A stretch of 64,000 nucleotides of DNA from positions 26,719 through 90,718 of the forward strand of contig CAJMSE010000014.1 in the NCBI GenBank assembly GCA_905216025.1, read 5' to 3'. Shown in pieces: positions 17,638 to 26,415 of this stretch. Origin of the DNA: an uncultured bacterium (GTDB lineage Bacteria > Bacteroidota > Bacteroidia > Bacteroidales > Bacteroidaceae). Numbering within the stretch: position 1 is the first letter of the stretch; every line of letters begins with the position of its first letter. A model generated the notes under the pieces. That model saw only the letters and a list, made by a program, of their open reading frames with translations, made no database searches and had not been told where the DNA came from. A program made the position numbers and the translations under genes.

Positions 17638-18678
17638 TCACTTCACCTCGCTCAGCACATTATATACTCCGAACTCATATTTGTATCCATTCTCATTGTC
17701 GGTTTCTTTGCTTCCGAGGAAGAGTTTGTTGTTTTGGAAGAATACTGTCACTTCGCCCGACTCGTCCTCGTCGTAGAAGTTGTCGGGATTCCATGAGTAG
17801 CGCAGCAGGCCTGTCTTCTCGTTCTCCCACTTCCATGTAGAGATGGCCAGCCGGTTGCCTTCATAGAGCACCATGTATGTTCCTGACTTGGTGAATATGA
17901 CCTGCTCGACGAATGTTTCGTCTTCTTCTATCTCCGAATAGTCCCAGTCTGAGGGGGCGTACTCCGGGTCGTTCTTCTTCGCCCAATCCTCCATCTTCTT
18001 CATAAGTCCGATGAATGTGTCGTCGGTTAAGTCCATAAAGGTCTCTCCGTTAATCTTCTGGATTGTGCGGTAGCCTGTTATGCGCCATGTGCGGCAGAGG
18101 CTGTTGGACATCGCGCTGTTGAGGTCGGCGTTCTGCTGGGTGACATGTACGGCCTCGGGGGTGCCGCCGTTCCTGGTTATTGTCAGCGATGTGGGGTGAC
18201 CCTGGGCGTCGCGTGTCACGGTAACAGTGCCGAAGCCGTTGAGCGTGTAGCTGTCGTCGCCGGTCTTGGTGTATGTGCCGTAGGCTATCTCGGAGTAGAT
18301 GCGCGTGGTGGCAAAGTCTGACATGCCTGCCTTTGTGAGCATTCCCGGCAGCTTGACCTCATGTCCGGCAATCTTCACGGTCTTTGCCGTTCCGGCCTTC
18401 GGGGCTGCCACCGGGCCGTTGTCGGTCTCGTTGTAGCTGATGATGTAGTTGCCGGATGCCGTCAGCTCGATGGACTGGTAGTCGCTGTTGTCGTCGTTGA
18501 CGACATACTTCGCTGCGCAGTCCTCATACTTCGGGGTGGTGAAGTTGCCTGCGCCGCTGCCTCCTTCATCGTCGTCATCGTCGCTCGAGCATGCCGTCAT
18601 GGTGCATGCGGCGAGGGCTGCAAACATGAAATACTTGCCTGCGCGGAGCAGGCCGCTGAAAGTAGGGCTGATTTTCAT
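17638..18678 (-). CDS. Hypothetical lipoprotein
   Basis: The protein has 346 residues. A signal sequence ends in TMTAC-SSDDDDDEGGSG: a lipobox Cys followed by a strongly acidic linker, as in surface-exposed Bacteroidetes lipoproteins. The mature protein has two beta-rich halves (about 50-180 and 190-346) rich in Trp, Tyr and Gly and resembling lipocalin-like or META-type domains, but I do not recognise a named family. It is transcribed alone from a TACTTTTG box at 18780-18773 (minus). Confidence 0.6.
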   Translation of the reverse strand: MKISPTFSGLLRAGKYFMFAALAACTMTACSSDDDDDEGGSGAGNFTTPKYEDCAAKYVVNDDNSDYQSIELTASGNYIISYNETDNGPVAAPKAGTAKTVKIAGHEVKLPGMLTKAGMSDFATTRIYSEIAYGTYTKTGDDSYTLNGFGTVTVTRDAQGHPTSLTITRNGGTPEAVHVTQQNADLNSAMSNSLCRTWRITGYRTIQKINGETFMDLTDDTFIGLMKKMEDWAKKNDPEYAPSDWDYSEIEEDETFVEQVIFTKSGTYMVLYEGNRLAISTWKWENEKTGLLRYSWNPDNFYDEDESGEVTVFFQNNKLFLGSKETDNENGYKYEFGVYNVLSEVK

Positions 18679-18772
18679 AATGTCTTAATTGTTTTTTGAT
18701 TGAACATTTATTGTCGGTAAATCTCTGTTTCGTGCCGGTTTAATATCTGCCGGCCGGCACTTAAATATGAGA

Positions 18773-18780
18773 CAAAAGTA
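18773..18780 (-). promoter_or_regulatory. -7 element (TACTTTTG) of the lipoprotein gene
   Basis: Read on the minus strand, it lies about 95 bases before the ATG at 18678. Confidence 0.5.
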
Positions 18781-18868
18781 TAAAAAGCAGATGACTCCGG
18801 CTTCATTGTAAGGGTTAAAAGTCGTTAAGGCAAAGAATAAGATGAGCGTTCGGCTTGTGCCGGTATTT

Positions 18869-19060
18869 AAACGCAAAGGGCGCAAAGACGCAAAGGAATT
18901 GAAGGATTCTCTTTTGCTCATTCGATTCTTATTTAGAACACAGAGACACGGAGACACAGAGGTTTTGTATTTCCTACCTCTGTGTCTCCGTGTCTCTGTG
19001 TTCTAAAATAATCATCCTCACCTCAGTAAACTCCTTTGCGTCTTTGCGCCCTTTGCGTTT
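18869..19060. repeat. Nested palindrome (family B outer, cancer-free inner core)
   Basis: The outer arms of about 29 bp (AAACGCAAAGGGCGCAAAGA and its complement ending at 19060) enclose an inner palindrome at 18932-19007 made of AGAACACAGAGACACGGAGA and its reverse complement. The same inner core sits inside a different outer palindrome at 35265-35520. It occupies the gap between two divergent genes; nothing coding is supported. Confidence 0.85.
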
Positions 19061-19132
19061 GATATTCCCGTCTATGTTTTTAAATAATTCTAAAATATCA
19101 TCTGAGGTGCCCTTTCGGCCGCCAAATATTCA

Positions 19133-19140
19133 TATCTTTG
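19133..19140 (+). promoter_or_regulatory. -7 element (TATCTTTG) of the 19190 gene
   Basis: It lies 49 bases upstream of the ATG at 19190, followed by a small GC-rich direct repeat (GCGTTGCCGG twice). Confidence 0.55.
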
Positions 19141-19189
19141 CGTTGCCGGCATGCGTTGCCGGGCTGTCTGACATAAATATTTATTGCTT

Positions 19190-19585
19190 ATGCTTGAGAA
19201 AGATTACATAATGCGCCTCGTGCGCGAGTTTGGCGAGGCGCTTGAGCTGTTGCTCAGGAAAGACGTGCGCAAGCAGTCGGAGGAGATCCGAAAGATGTAT
19301 GACCAGTATGTCGGGCCGTATGCCTTCTACCATACGGCGGCCATAGAGGACGTGATGGAGAGCTTCGAGCAGTTTCCGGAGGGCGAGCGCCTGCACCGCA
19401 TGGAGATGCTCGCCGAGCTCTACTATGCCGAGGCGGGCATGACGACGGGGCCGGTGAAGACGATGCTGCTCGACAAGGCCCTTGCCCTCTTCTCGTTTGT
19501 AGACAGCCACGACGGCACGTACGACATGACGCGCATCGCGAAGATAGGCGACCTGAAGCTGCGGTTGGAGCGGGCCGGAGAGTGA
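19190..19585 (+). CDS. Small alpha-helical protein, possibly DUF6483
   Basis: The protein has 131 residues from the ATG at 19190; a TTG two codons earlier is less likely. It starts MLEKDYIMRLVREFGEALELLL and is almost wholly helical, with TPR-like stretches (EMLAELYYAEAGM, LLDKALALFSFVD). The opening resembles the DUF6483 family, but I am unsure. There is no signal peptide, so it is cytoplasmic. It stands alone and ends at a bidirectional terminator. Confidence 0.6.
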   Translation: MLEKDYIMRLVREFGEALELLLRKDVRKQSEEIRKMYDQYVGPYAFYHTAAIEDVMESFEQFPEGERLHRMEMLAELYYAEAGMTTGPVKTMLLDKALALFSFVDSHDGTYDMTRIAKIGDLKLRLERAGE

Positions 19586-19623
19586 AACGCCGCCATCGGC
19601 CCGCGCTGCTGTGGCGCCGGGCA

Positions 19624-19692
19624 TAAAAAAGAACATTGCCATATCCTTTCCGTAGGCCGCGGGTTGCGGCGGGAGGATATGGCAATGTTTAT
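19624..19692. terminator. Bidirectional terminator between convergent genes
   Basis: AACATTGCCATATCC (19632-19646) pairs perfectly with GGATATGGCAATGTT (19675-19689). There is an A-run on the left and TTTATT on the right, so it can serve both strands. Confidence 0.8.
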
Positions 19693-19728
19693 TGTCAGGA
19701 TAGCCTTACGTCAGAAAAGGCTGTCCGG

Positions 19729-21087
19729 TTATTTTCCTATAATCTGTATACCAGTCTTCTTTGCGGGTATCATCTGCTTCATAGAACTCATGCTTGGTAT
19801 TGGATTGGCCTGCTTCGTGAACATGCGCTGAGGCATCTTCTTGCCGGCCTTCATTGTCTTTGCGGCATTCGGAGCATCGGGAGTGGTGGCTGTTACCTTT
19901 GTCAGCGGGCCCCATTCGCCGTTGGCGTTCTGTGCGATGGCAGCTGCGGTGAATGTAAGGTTCGTGTCAAGTGTCCAGTAGCTGTCGTCCACATCGATGA
20001 TGTCCCAGTTAGGATCCTGGAAGAACGGCGGGAAGTTGGGATTGTTGTCGCTCTTAAGATATGTCAAAATCTCTTCTTCCGTCCACTCCGTTCCGTCGTT
20101 CTTTGCTGTAAAGAGTGAGGCGTGGTACTTCAAAGTCTGGTCGTTAGGAGTGAATATAACCCTCTGTATGTAACTGCCGGAAGCAACGTCCTGCTTGAAA
20201 TCTCCGATGGTGATGTTGACCTTGGCCTCGCCGGTGCCGCCCTTTTGCTCGGTGGTTGCGTAGGTATAGGTTATCGGAGCATAGTTGCCGTTGGCATCTA
20301 AGGCCAGTATCGCAAGCTCATACTCCTGTCCGGGCATCAGGCCTTCATACGTATACTCTTCCTCTCCGTCGTATGTGAAGTTGTTGATAAAGATGTAGTC
20401 GCCCAGGTTGTCGTAGCCGAACATCGGACCCCAATACTCGAAGTCATCCATTGCGCCGCCCTTATGGTCGAACTGGCGGTAGGTGTATTCCTTCACGTCG
20501 GCGTTGGGAGTGAACTTGTAGGTGATGGTTGTCGGCGTAACCTTCGTTACCTCGCATGTAACTTGCGGGTTTCCGACAAGCTGTGCCTCCGGTGTGGTGA
20601 ACTCAGCCTTGCGGTACTCGCACGGAGTGTCGTATCCGTCGTGTCCCACGGTCACCACGGTATATGATGTTCCCGGCTTGAACTTCTTGTCGAAACCGGT
20701 CATCTGGGCGTTGGTGAAGTCGTCCCACTGGCGTATGGCGTCATAGCGGTTCATGTATGCCTCTGCCATCAGGTCGGAAGTGATTTGGTTTGCCGTGTTT
20801 GTCGGCAGAACAAGGATTTTGTATGTGTAGCACGCCGGGGTCTTGGTCACGGCCACCCAAATGGTATCGGAGGCCGTACCTTTGCCCTGGGCATAGCCCA
20901 GCACCTTCACGTCGGCAGCGACGGTGCCCTCAACGGTTGCGAAGCCGATGCTGTCGATGTCCTTGATGTTATATGTCTGGTCGTTTCCAATCTTGTCCAC
21001 GATGATAAGCCTGTTAGGCTCTGTTGTCTGTGCGTTCGTTGCCAGCGAGATGACGGCAAGGATGAAGAGTAAGATATACTTTTTCAT
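19729..21087 (-). CDS. Secreted fibronectin-type-III-like protein
   Basis: The protein has 452 residues. The signal peptide (MKKYILLFILAVISLATNAQ) is followed by about 60 residues resembling the start of its upstream neighbour (VDKIGNDQTYNIKDIDSIGF versus KLNGEEQKFDLADVSKFYF). Then come repeated beta-sandwich segments with 'YTYRQF', 'YEYTYEGLMPGQEYELAILA' type FnIII patterns. The C-terminus is basic and Met/Lys-rich and is not a clear sorting tail. Its ATG overlaps the stop of the 21084 gene (ATGA), so the two are coupled. Function unknown; surface or periplasmic location inferred. Confidence 0.6.
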   Translation of the reverse strand: MKKYILLFILAVISLATNAQTTEPNRLIIVDKIGNDQTYNIKDIDSIGFATVEGTVAADVKVLGYAQGKGTASDTIWVAVTKTPACYTYKILVLPTNTANQITSDLMAEAYMNRYDAIRQWDDFTNAQMTGFDKKFKPGTSYTVVTVGHDGYDTPCEYRKAEFTTPEAQLVGNPQVTCEVTKVTPTTITYKFTPNADVKEYTYRQFDHKGGAMDDFEYWGPMFGYDNLGDYIFINNFTYDGEEEYTYEGLMPGQEYELAILALDANGNYAPITYTYATTEQKGGTGEAKVNITIGDFKQDVASGSYIQRVIFTPNDQTLKYHASLFTAKNDGTEWTEEEILTYLKSDNNPNFPPFFQDPNWDIIDVDDSYWTLDTNLTFTAAAIAQNANGEWGPLTKVTATTPDAPNAAKTMKAGKKMPQRMFTKQANPIPSMSSMKQMIPAKKTGIQIIGK

Positions 21088-21563
21088 TTCTTGATGAATT
21101 TAAATGTGTTGTTGTTAACTTTGAATATGTAGACGCCTTTGGGCAGTGATGTTGTCTCCACGGGAGTACCGTCCCAGTGGTCTGCACCCATCATCTTTCT
21201 GCCGTCTGCGCTGTAGATGGCGGCCGAAGCCGCGTTGTCCATGCCGCTTACCGACAGGCGGTTGCCGTCGTAAGCGAACTTCACACCCTGATTGCCGTTG
21301 CCGGCGATGTTGTCGATGGCATTCGTCCTGCTCACGAACCTGATGTTCATCAGGTCGGACAGGTTCAGCGCCGTCGCCGTTCCTGCGGGCAGCGTGACGA
21401 CGTTCATCGCCCCGTCTCCGAAGTAGAACTTGCTGACATCGGCAAGGTCGAACTTCTGTTCCTCGCCGTTGAGCTTCGTCACCACAACATCGGTCTGCGC
21501 CTTTGCTGTGGCTCCAGCCATTAACAGCAAGGCGGCTGTCAACAATGTAGTTTTCCTGTTCAT
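21084..21563 (-). CDS. Small secreted protein with T9SS C-terminal domain
   Basis: The protein has 159 residues from the ATG at 21563, where the signal peptide (TTLLTAALLLMAGATAKAQ) begins; earlier Met codons add only a non-signal stretch. Residues 20-75 form a small domain (VVVTKLNGEEQKFDLADVSK ... MNIRF) that is common at the N-terminus of Prevotella/Bacteroides cargo. The remaining 75 residues (SAAIYSADGRKMMG ... LPKGVYIFKVNNNTFKFIKK) are a classic type A sorting domain. The first gene of a two-gene unit, it overlaps the 19729 gene by four bases. Confidence 0.7.
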   Translation of the reverse strand: MNRKTTLLTAALLLMAGATAKAQTDVVVTKLNGEEQKFDLADVSKFYFGDGAMNVVTLPAGTATALNLSDLMNIRFVSRTNAIDNIAGNGNQGVKFAYDGNRLSVSGMDNAASAAIYSADGRKMMGADHWDGTPVETTSLPKGVYIFKVNNNTFKFIKK

Positions 21564-21895
21564 GTATAAAAATGTTTTGTTATTATTTGCCGGCCTACAG
21601 CATAGCGGCGTCATGGTGGACGCCTATTAACCGGCTTTGCTTACAAAAGTACAATAATTATTTTTAATAAACCTTCAAAATGCCGTTAATTTGCTGTCAA
21701 AGGCAGAAAAATGTTTGCTTATTGGCATCGGACGGCCTTACACCTATTTATATATTGGCTGCATGGCCTGCCGACGCCGGCTGCCCGCCGCCTTCGAAGG
21801 ACGAAAAAACAGACACGTTTGTTTTGTTCTTAACGCGGATTGCAGTATCTTTGCATGCGCAAAGCGATTATATATATAATAAGGTATACCAAGAT
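21564..21895. promoter_or_regulatory. Divergent promoter region
   Basis: A minus-strand TACTTTTG (21651-21644) serves the 21563 gene, and TATCTTTG (21846-21853) lies 43 bases before argS on +. I see no other element in these 332 bases. Confidence 0.55.
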
Positions 21896-23719
21896 ATGAA
21901 GATTGAAAGCATGATAAGCAGTGCTGTCATGGCGGGCGTGAAGGCTCTCTACGGACAGGATGTGCCGGAGAAGATGGTGCAGCTGCAGAAGACCAAGCGC
22001 GAGTTTGAGGGCAACCTCACGCTCGTGGTGTTCCCGTTCCTGAAGATGTCTAAGAAGAAGCCGGAAGACACGGCACAGGAAATAGGTGCCTATCTCGTGG
22101 ACAACTGCGAGGCCGTGGCCGCGTTCAACGTGGTCAAGGGATTCCTCAACCTCGTCATTGCAGAGACCGCATGGCTCAGGCTGCTGGCCGATATCGACGC
22201 CGACGACGCCTTCGGACACAAGAAGGCCACGGACGGCAGTCCGCTGGTGATGATCGAATACTCGTCGCCCAACACGAACAAGCCCCTGCATCTCGGACAC
22301 GTGCGCAACAACCTGCTGGGCTGGAGCCTCGCGCAGATAATGGAGGCCAACGGCAACCGCGTGGTGAAGACAAACATTGTCAACGACCGCGGAATACACA
22401 TCTGCAAGTCGATGCTGGCCTGGCTGAAGTATGGCAACGGCGAGACACCCGAGACCAGCGGCAAGAAGGGCGACCACCTGATTGGCGACTACTACGTGGC
22501 TTTCGACAAGCACTACCGCGAGGAGGTGAAGGCGCTCATGGCACAGTATACCGCTGAGGGCATGGACGAGGAGGCCGCAGAGAAGAAGGCCAAGGAGGAG
22601 GCCCCGCTGATAAAGGAGGCTCACGACATGCTGGTGAAGTGGGAGCAGAACGACCCCGAGGTGCGCGCGCTGTGGAAGCGGATGAACGACTGGGTATATG
22701 CCGGCTTCGACGAGACCTACAAGGCCATGGGCGTGGGCTTCGACAAGATATACTATGAGAGCGAGACCTACCTCAAGGGCAAGGCCAAGGTGGAGGAGGG
22801 ACTCGCAAAGGGACTCTTCGAGCGCCACGACGACAACAGCGTATGGGCCGACCTCACGGGCGAGGGCCTCGACCAGAAGCTCCTCCTGCGCTCCGACGGC
22901 ACGTCGGTATACATGACGCAGGACATCGGCACGGCCGAGATGCGCTTCAAGGACTTCCCCATCGACAAGATGATATACGTCGTGGGCAACGAGCAGAACT
23001 ATCACTTTCAGGTGCTCTCGATACTGCTCGACCGCTTAGGGTTCAAGTGGGGCAAGGAGCTCGTGCACTTCTCATACGGCATGGTGGAGCTGCCCAACGG
23101 CAAGATGAAGAGCCGCGAGGGCACGGTGGTCGACGCCGACGACCTGATGGCGCTGATGGTGGCCGACGCCCGCAAGACGAGCGAGGAGGCCGGCAAGTTC
23201 GACGACATGACAGAGGAGGAGCGCTCGGAAATCGCCCGCATCGTGGGCATGGGCGCGCTGAAATACTTTATCCTCAAGGTGGACGCCCGCAAGAACATGC
23301 TCTTCAACCCCGAGGAGTCTATCGACTTCAACGGCAACACGGGTCCGTTCATCCAGTATACGCATGCCCGCATACGCAGCATCCTGCGCAAGGCGGAGGA
23401 TATGCAGGGGGCAGGCCTGCCCGGGACGGCCGGCGCATCATCGCCGCTGCTCAACGAGAAGGAGATAGCCCTGATACAGAAGATGAACGAGTACGGCGCC
23501 GCCGTGGCTCAGGCCGGCAAGGACTACAGTCCCAGCGGCATAGCCAACTACTGCTACGAGCTCACCAAGGAGTTCAACCAGTTCTATCACGACTACAGCA
23601 TCCTCAAGGAGGAAGACCAGCAGAAGAAGCAGATGCGCCTCGTGCTCGCCCGCAACGTCGCCAAGATAATCAAGAACGGCATGTCGCTGCTGGGAATCGA
23701 GGTGCCGGAAAGGATGTAA
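21896..23719 (+). CDS. argS: Arginyl-tRNA synthetase
   Basis: The protein has 607 residues from the ATG at 21896, downstream of the -7 box at 21846; the frame is open further upstream but that part is not ArgS-like. It charges tRNA-Arg. The N-terminal additional domain is followed by the HIGH-type motif in SSPNTNKPLHLGHVRNN, the KMSKS counterpart GKMKSREGTVVDADDL, and the anticodon-binding DALR domain ending GMSLLGIEVPERM. It is a class I synthetase. A family A repeat begins six bases after the stop. Confidence 0.97.
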   Translation: MKIESMISSAVMAGVKALYGQDVPEKMVQLQKTKREFEGNLTLVVFPFLKMSKKKPEDTAQEIGAYLVDNCEAVAAFNVVKGFLNLVIAETAWLRLLADIDADDAFGHKKATDGSPLVMIEYSSPNTNKPLHLGHVRNNLLGWSLAQIMEANGNRVVKTNIVNDRGIHICKSMLAWLKYGNGETPETSGKKGDHLIGDYYVAFDKHYREEVKALMAQYTAEGMDEEAAEKKAKEEAPLIKEAHDMLVKWEQNDPEVRALWKRMNDWVYAGFDETYKAMGVGFDKIYYESETYLKGKAKVEEGLAKGLFERHDDNSVWADLTGEGLDQKLLLRSDGTSVYMTQDIGTAEMRFKDFPIDKMIYVVGNEQNYHFQVLSILLDRLGFKWGKELVHFSYGMVELPNGKMKSREGTVVDADDLMALMVADARKTSEEAGKFDDMTEEERSEIARIVGMGALKYFILKVDARKNMLFNPEESIDFNGNTGPFIQYTHARIRSILRKAEDMQGAGLPGTAGASSPLLNEKEIALIQKMNEYGAAVAQAGKDYSPSGIANYCYELTKEFNQFYHDYSILKEEDQQKKQMRLVLARNVAKIIKNGMSLLGIEVPERM

Positions 23720-23725
23720 TGTTAT

Positions 23726-23887
23726 AATGAAGAATGAAGAGTGAAGAATGAAGAATTTGCTGCCGCGGTGGCTATTCATGGCAATTGATAGTCTACCGTA
23801 AAGTCCGGTGCACAATTCTCCGCGGCAGCAAATTCTTCATTCTTCACTCTTCATTCTTCATTTAAATATTCTTCATTCTTCATTTAA
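23726..23887. repeat. Palindromic repeat family A, copy 2
   Basis: This is the most complete copy. The arms AATGAAGAATGAAGAGTGAA...TTTGCTGCCGCGG pair with the complement ending near 23864, and an extra half copy (ATTCTTCATTCTTCATTTAA) follows to 23887. Confidence 0.85.
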
Positions 23888-23901
23888 ATTTTCATTAATA
23901 T

Positions 23902-24360
23902 ATGTTCAATCCTCCTGATTACCGTAATGATACGGTATTGCCGCTGCACATGGATGTGCGGGCCGATGCCTGGGCCGTGGACGCGGCTTGCTCCGGCAAT
24001 CCCGGTCCGATGGAATACCGTGGGATAGACCTTGCCACGGGCGAGGTCGTGTTCCACTTCGGCCCTGTGCACGGCACGAACAATATCGGTGAGTTCCTTG
24101 CCATCGTCCATGCCCTCGCCCTCATGCAGCAGCGCGGTATAGACAAGGCAATATATTCCGACAGCTACAACGCCATCCTGTGGGTGAGCAAGGGGAAGTG
24201 CAAGACGAAGCTCGAGCGCACGCCGCAGACCGAAGAACTCTTCGGGGTAATAGCCCGCGCGGAGCGCTGGCTCGCCACGCACAGCTATAAGACGCCTATA
24301 ATAAAGTGGGAGACGAAGAAGTGGGGCGAGGTCCCCGCCGACTTCGGGAGGAAGGGGTGA
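23902..24360 (+). CDS. Ribonuclease H-like protein
   Basis: The protein has 152 residues. The RNase H fold carries the acidic residues in order: D in AVDAACSGNPGP, E in NNIGEFLAIVHAL, D in IYSDSYNAILW and D near the C-terminus (PADFGRK). It should cleave the RNA strand of RNA-DNA hybrids in the cytoplasm. It lacks the basic handle helix of E. coli RnhA, as in other Bacteroidetes versions. It lies between a family A repeat and a bidirectional hairpin. Confidence 0.85.
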   Translation: MFNPPDYRNDTVLPLHMDVRADAWAVDAACSGNPGPMEYRGIDLATGEVVFHFGPVHGTNNIGEFLAIVHALALMQQRGIDKAIYSDSYNAILWVSKGKCKTKLERTPQTEELFGVIARAERWLATHSYKTPIIKWETKKWGEVPADFGRKG

Positions 24361-24368
24361 TGGCTTTT

Positions 24369-24414
24369 CAGAGAGCTCCGCGGCCTCAGGACTCTAAGGT
24401 CTCGGAGCTCTCTG
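24369..24414. terminator. Hairpin between convergent RNase H and ribD genes
   Basis: CAGAGAGCTCCG pairs perfectly with CGGAGCTCTCTG, spaced by 22 bases. A TTTT run lies on the left, so it suits ribD on the minus strand best. Confidence 0.6.
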
Positions 24415-24446
24415 AGGGCTTGGAGCCCTATGATTGCTCAAGGTTC

Positions 24447-25391
24447 TCAGAGACCCCGGCTTTCTCCGGGCTCTTTCCGGTAAACCGTTATCTGGTTGCC
24501 GTCAAACCATTCATTTTTTATTGCCTGGATTTCCGCCGGCAGGGTGGGGGCGGGCGTGCCGTTGCCGACAGTCTTCGGTGATGCCTCCACGCGTATCTCG
24601 TCCCATAGTCCGGCGGCGATGAACGAGCGGTGGGTCTTTGCCCCGCCTTCTACGATGAGCGACTGGATGCCCTTGCCGTGCAGGTCGGCCATCAACCGGT
24701 TCAGGTCAGTGTCGTGATCGAGGTATATCCGCTGCGGGTCGCGTCCCGCCCAGTGGCGCACGTTGAGCTGCGGGCGGTCGCGTTCGGCCGTCACGCGCCC
24801 CACGAGGATGGCGTCGTTCTCGGTGCGCAGCTTATGGCTGAGCATCTGCGTGAACGGTGTCGATATCATGGTGGGGTGGAAGTGGTCGTCGATGAAGCCG
24901 TCGGCCGTCTGCGCCCATTTCAGCATGATGTAGGGACGGCGCTTGCTGTGAAAGGTGAAGAAACGCCTGTTGAGTTCGCGGCACTCCCGTTCGAGCACGC
25001 CCACGGTGACGTCGATTCCCGCCTCGCGTATCATCGCTATGCCGCGGCCCTGCACGCGGGCAAACGGATCGACGCATCCCACGACCACGCGGCGCACTCC
25101 TTTCTTTATTATCAGTTCGGCGCAGGGCGGCGTCTTGCCGTAGTGGGCGCAGGGTTCGAGGCTCACGTATATGGTTGCCTCGTGCAGCAGCGGTTCGTCA
25201 GCGGGCCTCACGGAGGCAAAGGCGTTTACCTCGGCGTGGCCTTCGCCGCACCGGATGTGGTATCCCTCGCCGATTATTCTGTCGCCGTGCACTATCACCG
25301 CCCCCACCATAGGGTTCGGCCGTGCGCCGTCCATGCCGCAGGCGGCAAGCTGGAGGCAGCGCCGCATGTATCTGATATCTTCTTCTTTCAT
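24447..25391 (-). CDS. ribD: Bifunctional riboflavin biosynthesis protein RibD
   Basis: The protein has 314 residues from the ATG at 25391 (MKEEDIRYM), the usual start; 24 in-frame codons upstream are not conserved. The N-terminal deaminase domain carries HAEVNAF and PCAHYGKTPPC zinc motifs; the C-terminal reductase domain begins RRPYIMLKWAQTADGFI and has LIVEGGAKTHRSFI. It performs the deaminase and reductase steps after GTP cyclohydrolase II. It is slightly shorter than E. coli RibD (367). It is divergent from prmC. Confidence 0.95.
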   Translation of the reverse strand: MKEEDIRYMRRCLQLAACGMDGARPNPMVGAVIVHGDRIIGEGYHIRCGEGHAEVNAFASVRPADEPLLHEATIYVSLEPCAHYGKTPPCAELIIKKGVRRVVVGCVDPFARVQGRGIAMIREAGIDVTVGVLERECRELNRRFFTFHSKRRPYIMLKWAQTADGFIDDHFHPTMISTPFTQMLSHKLRTENDAILVGRVTAERDRPQLNVRHWAGRDPQRIYLDHDTDLNRLMADLHGKGIQSLIVEGGAKTHRSFIAAGLWDEIRVEASPKTVGNGTPAPTLPAEIQAIKNEWFDGNQITVYRKEPGESRGL

Positions 25392-25477
25392 TGTCTTTGG
25401 GTGTTTCTTTGAGTGTTGTTGGAGCTTTGACACCGTCTTTTCTCCCTCTCCCGTTTGGCTCATATCCTATATTTTAC

Positions 25478-25485
25478 TACCTTTG
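25478..25485 (+). promoter_or_regulatory. -7 element (TACCTTTG) of prmC
   Basis: It lies only seven bases before the ATG at 25492, so the prmC mRNA may be leaderless or nearly so. Confidence 0.55.
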
Positions 25486-25491
25486 CACATC

Positions 25492-26349
25492 ATGACCTAC
25501 GGACAATTATGGCGCAGTCTCGCCACGATATACCCCGCGGGAGAGGCCAAGGCCATCGCCCGCTATGTGTTCGAAGTGCGCTTCGGCCTGTCTGCCACAG
25601 ATGTTTACTGCGGCAAAGATACACAATTAACGGCAGATGAGAGTCGCGAACTCGAAGAAATTGCGGCTCGCCTGATGGCCTCCGAGCCCGTGCAGTATGT
25701 CCTCGGCCGGGCCGACTTCTGCGGCCGGACGTTTGCCGTGGCCCCCGGCGTGCTCATCCCGAGGCCGGAGACGGAAGACCTCTGCGACATGATTCTTAGC
25801 CGTACGGCCGCTGGCAGCACCGTTCTCGATATCGGCACGGGCAGCGGGTGCATCGCCGTGACGCTGGCTCTCGGCATCGCCGGTTCGGACGTGTCGGCGT
25901 GGGACATCTCCGATGCGGCGCTGGCCGTTGCCCGGCGCAATGCCGCTGAGCTCGGCGCGCATGTCTCTTTCGCCCTCCGCGACGCCCTCGCGCCGCCGGC
26001 CGACGCTGCGCTGTGGGACGTGATAGTGAGCAATCCGCCGTATATCTGCGACAGCGAGCGCGCCGCCATGGAGCAGAACGTCACCGCCTACGAGCCGCAC
26101 ACGGCCCTCTTCGTGCCCGACAGCGACCCGCTGCTCTTCTACAGGGCCATCGCCGGATATGCCGCATCGGCACTGCGCCCCGGCGGAAAGCTCTATTTCG
26201 AGATAAACCCGCGCTACAGCGGCGAGACGGCCGCCATGCTCCGCGTCCTCGGCTACGGCCGGGTGGAGGTGGCGGAAGACAGGTTCGGCAGGGAGAGGAT
26301 AGTCTCGGCAGAGAGCGTGGACGAGCCGCATGGCGGCTTGCGCTTATAA
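25492..26349 (+). CDS. prmC: Release factor glutamine methyltransferase
   Basis: The protein has 285 residues from the ATG at 25492. PrmC (HemK) methylates the Gln of the GGQ motif in peptide release factors using SAM. The N-terminal helical domain is followed by VLIPRPETEDL, the SAM-binding VLDIGTGSGCIAVTLAL and the catalytic NPPY in VSNPPYICDSE. The stop codon (TTA TAA) lies in the first unit of an 18-bp tandem repeat that fills the gap to recX. Confidence 0.95.
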   Translation: MTYGQLWRSLATIYPAGEAKAIARYVFEVRFGLSATDVYCGKDTQLTADESRELEEIAARLMASEPVQYVLGRADFCGRTFAVAPGVLIPRPETEDLCDMILSRTAAGSTVLDIGTGSGCIAVTLALGIAGSDVSAWDISDAALAVARRNAAELGAHVSFALRDALAPPADAALWDVIVSNPPYICDSERAAMEQNVTAYEPHTALFVPDSDPLLFYRAIAGYAASALRPGGKLYFEINPRYSGETAAMLRVLGYGRVEVAEDRFGRERIVSAESVDEPHGGLRL

Positions 26350-26414
26350 ATCTTATAGCTCTTATAAATCTTATAGCTCTTATAAATCTTATACCATTTA
26401 TAAATCTTATATCC
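26343..26414. repeat. Four 18-bp tandem repeats
   Basis: Units CTTATAAATCTTATAGCT start at 26343, 26361, 26379 and 26397; the last two differ at the ends. The array supplies the prmC stop codon and ends one base before the recX ATG. Confidence 0.9.
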
Positions 26415-26415
26415 A

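Noticed and set aside
18685..19211. Small open frames over the nested palindrome
   Set aside because: The translations follow the palindromic repeat on both strands and have no conserved start or promoter.
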